Assembly (NCBI GenBank): GCA_002633005.1
Contig: NMRA01000036.1
Span: 415,133 to 477,132, forward strand
DNA: 62,000 nt
Reading direction: 5' to 3'
Source: Phoronis australis
Lineage: Eukaryota > Phoronida > Phoronidae
In this document: in pieces, positions 26,601 through 36,013 of the stretch
Layout of the letters: each line of letters begins with the position of its first letter
Numbering within the stretch: the stretch's first letter is position 1
Position numbers and translations under genes: made by a program
The notes under the pieces: generated by a model
Database searches by the model: none
What the model saw: the letters and a program-made list of their open reading frames with translations, nothing else
What the model was told of the DNA's origin: nothing

Positions 26601-28202
26601 TTAATCGAAACGCTTTGGGTTCAAAAAATCTTACCTTGCTCATCCGATCTCGAATTGTTGTCGAATGAATTGACAACTGGACTCGATTTTAATGCTTCGA
26701 ATTCGTAACTTTAGGGTAGGCCGTTTTCTCGAGTCGCTGATTTTTTCGACTGTTCTTTTTAGTAACTAAAATAGAATCTTATCACGATGAAAGTATATTA
26801 TTTATTTTCGTTTTTAGCCAGCTAAACAGGGCGAAATGCAACTTTACGCGCGGTTATGTGGGACCTTAAGAACAAGTCTGGTTGTAGCAAAATTGGAGGG
26901 TACAAAATAACTCTGCAATTAAAGCCTGATAATACATTTTCTGAAAGTACAAAGCCTGTAAAATTTGATTTTCAACTTTTCTGTCATTATTTGGGTCACA
27001 TGATCATGCTTATGTAAAATTTAAGGGACAATCATTGCAAAAGACATTATTAACAACATATCCCGAGTCCATGTTATACGGTATACGAATACAAACCGTT
27101 AGGTATGTTCATGAAATCTCAAGCACGCTGTTACTGTTTTCTGAGATATCACTTCGTTTTCGTTTAAGTCAGCATTTGCTTTTTTGGAAAATCTTGAAGT
27201 CCTATTTCGACAGCCACTCATGGAATAGTAGAACTTCTAAAGACACTTCCTATTAGCGTGTTGAAGAACAGTGCATTACGCACAGCTTGTGAACGTTTCA
27301 TATGAATCCAATCAAGAATTTTGACAAATGACATTCCGAAGTCAGTAAAATTTGGACAATTTTTTGGGACCTGCATGCACATGAAATTAGTCATAGCATT
27401 CCGGATACCCGCTAGTGATATTTCACTTGTATACATGAGTATTTAGAGTCTGGTATCGCACAAAATGGCGTTCAAGAGTGTTTAATCATCAAACATTCAA
27501 CGAAAGGGTACGTTTCGTTGCGGTTCATTTTTTTAAATTTGAGTAATTGTCGCGTTTTATTATTTCGTTTCGTTTAGTTGCCGGGTTGATTATATAGTCA
27601 CTGTATTTTGTTAACGTGTAAGTCTTTGCTTTCTAAAAGTCATCGTATTAATTTTATGAATCGGTAAGGTGCTACTTAGCGTTTTTTCCACGTTGTTGTG
27701 AAATTACTGAAATCTTAGTACCAGATAATTTATTTGATTAAAACGATAAGCTTCTCAGATAGAAAGTTGAGAAAACGCAGTTTGATCACGCCTTCCACAG
27801 TTACCGTTACGAAGTCTCACAAGGCAAGCGTACTGCAGCGACAGGTTCAGTTAACTTGTGATGTGCTTTTAATACAAGCCTGAGCGCAGCCGCATTATCG
27901 AAATGGGTCATGGGAAAGCAAACGAACAGTTGTGCGCAGTGGCATATCCATGATAACAAGAGACGGGACCTGTCAACTCAGCTTTTGTTCACTTCAAACA
28001 GACATCTCAGCTCATAACTTTCCATCATAAGGCGGTGTTCCTGAGGGTTTCACTGAACTCGATGTCCGACATTCATTCTTGTATTTGAATGAAGGATCGG
28101 GGATTTCCTAACTAGCGGGCCGTCCTGTTGGCATTTATAAATATGTATACAGACACGCACACGCACAAGCACACGTGCACTCAAACACCACGCACGTACG
28201 TA

Positions 28203-28246
<44 letters not shown>

Positions 28247-28639
28247 CTCACACCCATAGTGGGACACAGACTTCCAAAGTATCAGTCAATTTTGAGATTG
28301 TATTGAAGTTTGATTGGTACAGCAATTCTGCGCAGACATATTAGAACAATAGAGTTTAACCGTACATGAGAGCGTGGGCACGTGACTGAACCGTATTCTT
28401 CAAAGCCAAACAAGTAGGCCTATCATCAGGCAAAATAGCGCCATTCAAGCAGTGCCCGCTTAAAGAAAAGCAACCAGCAAATCAACAAGGAGGGAAACGT
28501 GAATGGTAACATCTACTATGCTCATGTTTCTACCCAGAATTAAAGAGCAAAATTCAACTTAATGAAGTTTCGTTTAATTTTTCCATTTTCAAAATTATCA
28601 TGCCTAGAAAAATATGCAACAACTAATGTGACAGGTTAA
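23613..28639. other. gene-free stretch
   Basis: No recognisable gene. Open frames are 60-81 codons and unremarkable. A compound microsatellite lies at 28,150-28,250. Confidence 0.5.
28150..28250. repeat. (ACGC)n compound microsatellite
   Basis: A mixed CA/CACG lead-in passes into about a dozen ACGC tetranucleotides (about 28,190-28,247). It gives a spurious Arg-Ala-Cys-Val frame on the minus strand. Confidence 0.95.
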
Positions 28640-28700
28640 ATCTTTGCCACACCATTCAACAACAACGAGCGCAATCGCCAGAAGCATCGATTTGTTAATA
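28640..28700. repeat. dispersed repeat family B, short copy
   Basis: AACAACAACGAGCGCAATCG and ATCGATTTGTTAATATCA resemble the core of the copies at 22.26 kb and 8.81 kb. It lies immediately upstream of the exon-like frame at 28,756. Confidence 0.4.
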
Positions 28701-28755
28701 TCATTATGCCGAGCAAAAGTAGACACAATGCAAATTATTTGTGATATCCCCGCAG

Positions 28756-28904
28756 CAGTGGCACTGAACAATGCTGCTCTGATTTAGACGGTGTGGCGAC
28801 TGAGATGGCGGATAAAATCGAAAAAGTGGGACAGTCCGCCAAGAGCGGTACATACACTGTACGCTGTCAGCAACACAAAGTACTGGACTGGGTTCTTTCA
28901 CAAG
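28756..28904 (+). other. exon-like reading frame, copy 2 of a repeated pair
   Basis: The frame opens after the acceptor ATATCCCCGCAG and ends at a GTAAAA donor at 28,905, in the same phase as copy 1 (2347-2510). The 3' half matches copy 1 (GQSAKS, RCQQH, VLDWVL). The 5' half does not. No stop interrupts it. The product is unknown. It may be an exon of an unplaced gene or part of the duplicated repeat. Confidence 0.3.
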
Positions 28905-29515
28905 GTAAAATTTCATGTTTTAAAATCTTATTTCACAGGTATAGGTAAATACTACAGATAACTGTAGGCCTACATCTCAGGGTTAGTGTTAGGGTTAGGG
29001 TTCAGATTATGGGCTAAACTTTTCATTTAGGCCAAATGTAATTTGTTTCCGTAAAATACTGTAACACGATTTTAACACCCAAAATGTCTTGTTGAAAAAC
29101 TCCTGGCATGTAGTATGACAGGTTGTCGAAAGTGGTTCTACGACTGGAGCTAAAAATGTCAGAGACCAAACTACTCCAGGCATCCACCCAGGGCCACGTG
29201 ACAGGTCGGTGCTTATAAAAAATGACTAGTGTAATTCCCAGATTTGTTGACTAATTTTAGCGAGAAATGGATGATTGTATGTAATCGTACCTCAGTGGAC
29301 TCGCTTGACGAACAAATAACAAAACGAAAACAAAACAATGAAATTGGGCTTCATTTGATAACTACCAACTTTCGATCAAAACTCAGTCGAGCAGGCAGCC
29401 GGAAAAACTTAGTGCAAACTCTCGCGGCTAATCTCAGGGCCGTAAACTCTAATAATAGAATACATTGGTCACATGCAGGAGTCGGCATTCCAGGGGTAAA
29501 GTTCTATGCAAATAG
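28800..29515 (+). repeat. dispersed repeat, copy 2 (partner at 2.42-3.28 kb)
   Basis: Same order and orientation as copy 1: AACACCCAAAATGTCTTGTT, GTTGTCGAAAGTGGTTCT, CAGGGCCAC, TTTGTTGACTAA, TTGATAACTACCA, GAGCAGGCAGCC, TCTAATAATAGAATAC. The copies are about 26 kb apart. Confidence 0.75.
28978..29003 (+). repeat. short TTAGGG-like run
   Basis: GGGTTAGTGTTAGGGTTAGGGTT contains about three and a half telomere-type units. It is too short and too internal to be a telomere. It occupies the place of the CA microsatellite in the partner repeat. Confidence 0.8.
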
Positions 29516-29576
29516 GAAGGGCGCCGGAAGTACCTCTGTGGATCTTCGAATTCCGAGAAACAAGGGGCAACTTTAG

Positions 29577-30891
29577 TGAACATTACGAAATAACTAATTT
29601 CTCTACATATGTAATGATAGGTAGTTTACAACTATCTACATAGAGTGGTACATGAGCATACGTTTGCTACTATTTTTTACTGATTATCTGGTTAAAGAGA
29701 ACATTTTTTTCGTAGCATGTACCTCCATCTCCCGTAAGAATGCAAACAGTTTCGGAAGTGATCCAAGAATCTCATAGATCCTTTTTTAAATTTTATTACA
29801 TTATGTTTTAGTAATGTGGTGATATCTCCATGGCAACTACGCGAGTCAAATCTGTGTATCTTTAACATCATTACACCCTCTTTTTGCACGTTTTTGTCAC
29901 ACACAAAAAAATCTTAATTGCAGTTTGAGCAGAGAGGAAATTCAACCCGGAAAAGTCGCCGTTGATGCGATCGCCTCAGGTGCTGTGCAGTGCTATCGCA
30001 ACGCAACCTGATTAAATTGAACCAGTTGTAATCCACTGTGCGTTATGGAATGCTCATGTACATTGTACGCTGCATGGCGGAGTGAATTTTCTAAAGTTTT
30101 TGCTGGTTACCAGTGGGAACTCATTTAAGAGGCATGCAAGGGACCTACCGCTCAAACGTGCGTTTTTCACAGCCATATCTCATGAGTTGTGAACTTGGAG
30201 GTGACTTCTCTGAATCATAAGCCGAAAATGTATCCCTATGAATTAAAACCCCTCCCTAAGTGCCTATTTCATGAGCTAGGGAAAGGACCCAGTTTTGCTA
30301 GAGAATAAAGAACTCTACAAAAGGTTATACAATGTTTTCGTTTGTGTTTTTTACATCGAAATGATTAACGCGAATCCATGGAGTCGTTACCTTAAATTCA
30401 ATTCCTTAAAAAACATATTGCGGATTTTAAACCCCGTAAAACTTATTAAGTGAAAAATCCACGAAGAGGTGAGTGATGTCACTGCCATTACCGTTGTAAT
30501 ACACTGTCTTCCCAAAGATACTGCTTTCCGTATAGGGGTTGAAAGAGGAATAAATACTTCATAAACAAATAATAACAACTGGATAAGTAGCCTTGGCCGA
30601 CTTTTGTTAACACCGAAAATTAAATCAATACAAAAAGCATCTTATCAATATTAGATCCAATTTTTGGTAATGGCTGTAAATACTCCAGCCGCATCAGCAA
30701 CTTTACAAGTTGGCCTCACAAATGTCTTAACTATTGCCTACGGTGCGCTCGAAATTCAGCTTCATCGTCCGTTGCTGTGATCGATCAGACACTTCGGGAA
30801 GTCCAGCGTACACGCATGTTTTAGGGTGGACATAATGACAAGGCCAGGCTTCGACACAAGCATGCCAAACTTGCATTATAAGGGAGAGTTA
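29577..30891. other. gene-free stretch downstream of the pseudokinase gene
   Basis: I see no gene. This lies 3' of the minus-strand kinase-like gene and may include its 3' untranslated region. I could not find a clear minus-strand AATAAA close to the stop codon. Confidence 0.45.
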
Positions 30892-32859
30892 CTACTGCTT
30901 CCGACAAAGAAACCACTTTTTAAAGATAGAGCAGGTAGCGCTCCTTTCTGTCCTCAGGGCATCGGTGACATGTTCCCAAGTAGCTTTCCCTGGTCCCTGA
31001 AACATCAGTTGGGACGCATAGTGGAATCTCTTGTTAGATTGAGTCTCACAGTTGATGAGACCCATGAGCTCGCACACCTTAATTAAGTCGCCGTAGTGAG
31101 TTATACAAGGATTGTCCTTCAACAAAGTTGCGTCTCGAAAATCTAAAAACTGCGCCTTGTACAAACCATTAACTTTAATCACTACAATGCTGTCCGGATT
31201 CACGGCTCTCAACAAAACGCCTGCTCTGTTGAGAGCATTAATTTGTTCACATATCGTGATTAAGATGTCAATCCAGTCTTGGTCCCTCAGAGGAGTAAAC
31301 CCAAGCGTTTCCTTCTTGTAGTCGCTAAGAAGTTCGCGGATTGTCTTCCCGCTGCGACTATTGTTTCCTGCAAAGTCAAATAAAATTCCCCACGAATAGT
31401 GAATCGCGCTTTCTTCCAACGGGAAAAACCCTCTAAATTGAGGCCCGATTCCTTTCCCATTGACAAACTGGAACACTTCAACCTCTCTCCTGACCTCATA
31501 TAAAGATGACGATTCTTTGTAAAATATTTTGAGGGCGTAAAACATCTGCTGTCGCTCAACTAGATAAATACAACCATAATTTCCTCGATCAATGACGACA
31601 GGCTTTCCGTCACGATAAACGTAATTGTAACTCATGGGGTCGTGAACAACATTCTCACCAACGTTAATACATGTAGCAAAGTCTGGCAGATCGAGAAGCG
31701 GTGGAAAGGAAAAAGCAGGTTCATATCCAGACCAACTTCTTTTGTTTCTACCACGCTTTTTCATAGAAAATACTGATTTCACTTTACGAATTGCTCTCTG
31801 AAAAACTGATAACTTTTGGACATCGCCTTGTCTGTCTAAGTCATCTGCGTCGTCGCTCATACCAGGTACTGGCACAAATCGAGTTTCTGTAACTTCTTCC
31901 GGGAACATGTGCAGAGCACCATCTGAAGGCCTAAACGAGCCCAAGTTCTTCGCGGAGTTCGGATTGCTGTCATCTTCACATCCTTTGGAACCTCCACAGC
32001 ATGCACGCGGTGATAACTCGTCAATCTTGGCTACATCCTCGTATTCGTGACATCCCGAACTATCGACGTGCGGCAGTGTGGTAGCTCTGTGTGGCTCATG
32101 ACTGACGTTCAAACAATGCACACGGTTATTACGGAAAGATCGCTTTTGTTTTGTTCGTTTTTTGCCAACAACAGAACATCCAGGTAGAGGTGACTCGTTA
32201 CTCTTGACCTCATGACCTTTTCCTCTCAACAGGATAATGTCTCCAGGTGGTTCTCGGTTGTTACTCATACATGTTGTATCGTATTGTAACATCCCTTTTT
32301 CGGCATCATCAAAGCAACCAGGAGGAGGTGAGTCGTTACTATTAGTCTTCACCTCGTAAAAATCCCCCATAATTTTTATTTGTGGCTCTTGATGACCACT
32401 CGAGCAATTTGTATTGCTGTCATGTATGGCTCTATTTTGTTTTTGTTTTTTGTCCTCACCAGGGAAACCATAGGAGGATAAGTCGTCTCTCTTGGCCACC
32501 ATCTGATCCTCGTGCGGGATGATGTCACTTTGTGGCTTTCCACTGGCACTCAAGCAATTTGCCCGGTTGTTACTTGAATTTTTGTTTTGTTTTGACCGTT
32601 TTTCGGCATCCTCAGAATATGCAGACGGAATTAATTCGTCTCTTGTGTATACCAGCTGGTAATGGTCGTCTCTCGACTCGTACTCATCCTTACCCGGGAT
32701 GATATCTCTAAGTGGCTCTTGAAAACCACTGGAGCATTGTGCATTGCTAAAATGCATTGTCCGTAATTCTTCAATTTTTTCTTTCGCTTGCTCCCGTGCT
32801 ATATACAGTTTGAGTCTCTCATTCGTCCTCTTCAGGATGTCTTTTTTATTTGTAATCAT
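30892..32859 (-). CDS. repeat-containing protein with C-terminal pseudokinase domain
   Basis: An intron-less 655-codon frame, by far the longest in the window. Residues 1-35 are charged and helical (possible coiled coil). Residues 41-290 hold about five degenerate repeats of 45-60 residues, each with a Cys-x-Ser...Glu-Pro word (QCSSGFQEP 41, NCLSASGKP 101, NCSSGHQEP 151, TCMSNNREP 196, HCLNVSHEP 248). DII follows in three repeats and a Pro-Gly-Cys/Asp-Ala-Glu-Lys segment in most. Residues 353-376 are strongly basic. Residues 412-640 resemble a protein kinase: a glycine loop (GNYGCIYLVE, 426-435) without the first glycine, Lys444 in YALK, probable alpha-C Glu459, and LDFR (572-575) in place of DFG. 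The HRD position reads LRA (550-552), with Asn554 and Ser557 where Lys and Asn are expected. Loss of the catalytic Asp predicts a pseudokinase. The ATG at 32,859 is the first in frame. CAAATAG five bases upstream of the ATG could be an acceptor for a 5' noncoding exon. I do not recognise the family name. Confidence 0.75.
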   Translation of the reverse strand: MITNKKDILKRTNERLKLYIAREQAKEKIEELRTMHFSNAQCSSGFQEPLRDIIPGKDEYESRDDHYQLVYTRDELIPSAYSEDAEKRSKQNKNSSNNRANCLSASGKPQSDIIPHEDQMVAKRDDLSSYGFPGEDKKQKQNRAIHDSNTNCSSGHQEPQIKIMGDFYEVKTNSNDSPPPGCFDDAEKGMLQYDTTCMSNNREPPGDIILLRGKGHEVKSNESPLPGCSVVGKKRTKQKRSFRNNRVHCLNVSHEPHRATTLPHVDSSGCHEYEDVAKIDELSPRACCGGSKGCEDDSNPNSAKNLGSFRPSDGALHMFPEEVTETRFVPVPGMSDDADDLDRQGDVQKLSVFQRAIRKVKSVFSMKKRGRNKRSWSGYEPAFSFPPLLDLPDFATCINVGENVVHDPMSYNYVYRDGKPVVIDRGNYGCIYLVERQQMFYALKIFYKESSSLYEVRREVEVFQFVNGKGIGPQFRGFFPLEESAIHYSWGILFDFAGNNSRSGKTIRELLSDYKKETLGFTPLRDQDWIDILITICEQINALNRAGVLLRAVNPDSIVVIKVNGLYKAQFLDFRDATLLKDNPCITHYGDLIKVCELMGLINCETQSNKRFHYASQLMFQGPGKATWEHVTDALRTERSATCSIFKKWFLCRKQ

Positions 32860-33984
32860 ACCAACTATTTGTGTGAGGCCCTACACCTCCACTAACCAAA
32901 ACAGTAATCTTGTTTTGTCATGAACAGTCACGTGCATAACAATTACGAATGAATATTTGTTACGTCATCGTTTATGGTGTAATAACTACAGTGACGTATT
33001 TTTACAAAAACATCGCACACATCGCAGATACAAGAGGTGATTACTATTTTAAACATTCCCACTAAATGAAGCAACGTTAGTAAACTTAAAATAATGTCTA
33101 GGGAGCCCAACAGCAAGCCACCAATGCTCCCCTCAGTCACCTGCTGTATATATACATATGCATATACAATACATATACATACATACATACATACATAAAT
33201 ACACCATGTGTCGCAGCTTGACTTCTTCAAAAGTCAGACTGACAGCGCTCACTCTATAAACTTCTCCTTTATTGTTTCTTAATCTGTCGTCTGAAGTGTA
33301 CGTTGATAAGATATAATACTGGTTTGTTTCAATTTTATATCGATCATAAGTCTTTAAAGCCTTAGATGCGGGAATGCGTTAAGTCAACAAGAGTTGTGAT
33401 TACGGGTAATTTGTGACGGAATGTGAGATAAAGATTTCGGGAAATGTGTGATGTTTAGCATTAAAAAGCTCAACCTATCAATGACAGTTAAAAACCTCTT
33501 AATTAGTCATGGATTTAGATGAGAAATACTGACCAATAGATTTTTTGACTATATATATAAAATTTTCCTCTATCTGTTGCTGATAATCTGTCATCATAGA
33601 GAGCACAAGAGCCACCAACACAGTGGTAGTAGTAGCTATCAATGATTTCAGTTAGGCGGGTTTAGTCAACTAGGGACCCGGGCATCGTTTTGTACTGCTG
33701 GAGGCGTTTAAAGCCCGCCGCTGTGTTGAGGGTCAGTCGTGCGTGCGCCACAGCACTTGTAAAATCCAGATGAACGCAAGACCTGGATAGCCGATAATCA
33801 ATAGTTAATGTTGAAATTCCACCTGAAACGATTCCAACCAGCATTCAAATGGCCCATACACACAGACGAACAATACATCAAAGCGACTAGATTTCTTGCC
33901 AGTGCGCAGCTCGGGCTCGTTTGCGCACACAATTCTTCTCNAAACCCAACAAGGAACTCCAAAGAATCACAGAGAAAGAAAAAA
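32860..33984. other. gene-free stretch upstream of the pseudokinase gene
   Basis: Probably contains the promoter of the minus-strand pseudokinase gene, but no motif is decisive. It has a TATACATA/CATA microsatellite (33,144-33,200) and an isolated TATATATAAAA (about 33,550) facing plus with no gene after it. Confidence 0.4.
33144..33200. repeat. (CATA)n microsatellite
   Basis: TATATACATATGCATATACA passes into five perfect CATA units. Confidence 0.9.
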
Positions 33985-34590
33985 AAAACATGTCACTAGA
34001 GGGCACAGCGGTAGTCAGATCTGTCTGAAGGTCGTCGACATCCGTTGTCTCATTCATGCAAATAAACAAGCCAAATTTAACAGAGACCTTGCAGAGGGTT
34101 TAGGAGGAACAGCCACAGACGTAATGATGCAACTACCTCTGGGAGGCGTCACAGCAGTCCAAAATTTATCGTCAGCCGTTTCCTTCCCAATCGTGCATCT
34201 TTTCGCAATCCTCCAGAGTGGTGAGGCCAACAGAGAGGCGGTCATAGCCTCTTTAATAAAACCAATTTGCCAAATTTCATAAACGTCTGTACGGGAACTC
34301 CAGACACAGAGGGAAACGGAAATAAAATTGCCACAGGTCGCACAACGTAGTCGGATCCGTTCGAAAGTCGTAGCCACCTTCACGTTAATACTCTTGCCAA
34401 ATTTAACAAAGACAAATAAAACCTCTTGGTCAAATTTCACGAAATTCTGTTAAGGAACACCAAAAACACAGAGGTAAAGGTGGAAATCAATAATTGCCCC
34501 TAGAGGTCACAGCAGTTGTCTGATGGACTAAGTCATATAGGAATACCTGCGAAATTTCACGAAGATGCTGCCTGGGGTTTAGGAGATACA
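33985..34590 (-). repeat. array of degenerate repeats, inverted relative to 54.1-54.8 kb
   Basis: Four loose units recur, marked by CACTAGAGGGCACAGCGGTA (33,993), CTCTGGGAGGCGTCACAGCA (34,136), GCCACAGGTCGCACAACGTA (34,329) and CCCCTAGAGGTCACAGCAG (34,497), with GCCAAATTTAAC between. The reverse complement (CGGATCCGACTAC..., GGCAATTTT, CACC-TAGTGGC) matches the array at 54,050-54,780. Coding-like frames across it are incidental. Confidence 0.7.
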
Positions 34591-35650
34591 ATAGTCGATG
34601 TCAGATGCCCAGAGATGATTGTAATAAGCGACCTTATTTGAAAATGTGAGCCAATAGTAAGTAATTTTTGGACCCAACAATTGGCTAAATGTTGAATAAT
34701 TTCCAATTTATGCTTTGAATGGTGACAGGTTAGGCGTGCTAGCAATTATGAAACAGCGAATAAAACTCGTCACTTATTAGGAAAATATCAAGCTGAATTA
34801 AAACCCAAATACATTTATTTAATTTTGTTTATCACATAATAAAACAATTTATATCACATGTTATTAATAACATGATATATATATTATACATTACTCATCA
34901 TGTAACAATGACCACAAATGTCTGCAAGCAATGACAGGCACACGAACCAACAAGTTCAAAATGCAATAGGCAGTGATGTCCAAACAGTCCACCTTCAGAA
35001 ATCCATGCTTTTAGGAAGCACCCTAGTCTTGCTGTTTTACACATAACAAGGCCTCCTACCAACTAGCGCCATCTAGAGAACAGCCAGTCTCCCATCAGCA
35101 TAACGTACACCAACAATTCTCAAAATACATCTAGCGTCAGGGGTAAACTTTGCTGTCAAGACCACAACTTTCTTAATCTAAAATACAAGTTTTTGCAATA
35201 CTTACAGAATATATATGTATGTTACAGGTTCCATAAAATCCGCTACTGTAAAATTTAAATGTTCATTCTAAACCACCTCACACAAGGTGGCAGCACGTGT
35301 CCATTGTGCCTCTCGACTCTTACATAGTATGAAGCCTTGAATGTAGAACCAGGTTACAGAAATGCCCACTGCACCTTCACTTTACACCAGTTTTCCAGTG
35401 GGATGGTTTCCAGATTTCACAAATTATTTTTCCAAAACATAATTACTCTTATGTCAAGCATGACTGAATGCATGCTCTCCCAATATGATTCACAACTGAG
35501 GATTTAAACAATGACAGTTGTCACAAGGTTTACTATTTCTTTCATTTGTCATGACTTTTCCTTTTTATTGTCATTTTCCAAGTTTTCCAAGAGAGGGAGC
35601 TAAATGTATGCTTAAAGTCACAACCAGCCATGCTCTACTATAGCCCATCA
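34591..35650 (-). other. 3' flank / untranslated region of the DDX21-type gene
   Basis: AT-rich and CpG-poor, in contrast to the DNA to the left. Minus-strand AATAAA signals lie at 35,564-35,569 (82 bases after the stop) and 34,813-34,818. CpG depletion begins close to the second, which suggests that transcription runs to about 34.8 kb. Confidence 0.5.
35564..35569 (-). terminator. poly(A) signal AATAAA, proximal
   Basis: The plus strand reads TTTATT. It lies 82 bases 3' of the helicase stop codon, a normal distance for a short 3' UTR. A second copy at 34,813-34,818 could define a longer transcript. Confidence 0.5.
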
Positions 35651-36013
35651 TCAGTCAAATGTTTTCTTCTTGTTCTGTCCACCACTGCCATTCACACTAA
35701 TGCTCTGTTTGAATCCACCACCTCGACCACCTCTGAAACCACCCCCACCCCTGGGGCTTCCCCGGGGACTACCCCTGAAGCCACCCCTTCCACCACCACG
35801 TCCGCCGAACGATCCCCGTCCCCTGCCACCNCCACGTCCACGACCTCCTCCATTGAAGCCCCTACCACCACCGCCGAAGCCCCTTCCCGGCGAATCAAAC
35901 GACTCCATCAACTCGGGAAGTTCTGTGGCCTTTTCCAGTGTGTCATACTTTCCATCTTGCCAGTTATCAACAATGACCTGGTCATGCTCACTTGGCAGGT
36001 CGAAAATGCAACC
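35651..36013 (-). CDS. DDX21: DDX21 last coding exon (RGG tail)
   Basis: 363 nt including the stop. It encodes [12 protein letters not shown] (end of GUCT), then a Gly/Arg/Phe-rich tail with FRGG and GRGR repeats and a basic end (NKKKTFD). The undetermined base 35,831 is the third base of a GGN codon, so residue 707 is Gly whatever it is. Confidence 0.93.
   Translation of the reverse strand, partial: GCIFDLPSEHDQVIVDNWQDGKYDTLEKATELPELMESFDSPGRGFGGGGRGFNGGGRGRXGGRGRGSFGGRGGGRGGFRGSPRGSPRGGGGFRGGRGGGFKQSISVNGSGGQNKKKTFD

Noticed and set aside
28050-28247. Arg-Ala-Cys-Val repeat protein
   Set aside because: Translation of an (ACGC)n microsatellite.
28978-29003. Interstitial telomere
   Set aside because: Only about three TTAGGG-like units inside a dispersed repeat. 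It is better read as a short low-complexity change.
33549-33560. TATA-box promoter facing plus
   Set aside because: TATATATAAAA is present, but no supported exon follows before the repeat array at 34 kb, and AT-rich runs like this occur by chance.
33985-34440. 128-codon frames on both strands
   Set aside because: They lie in a degenerate repeat array that recurs inverted in a GBF1 intron.
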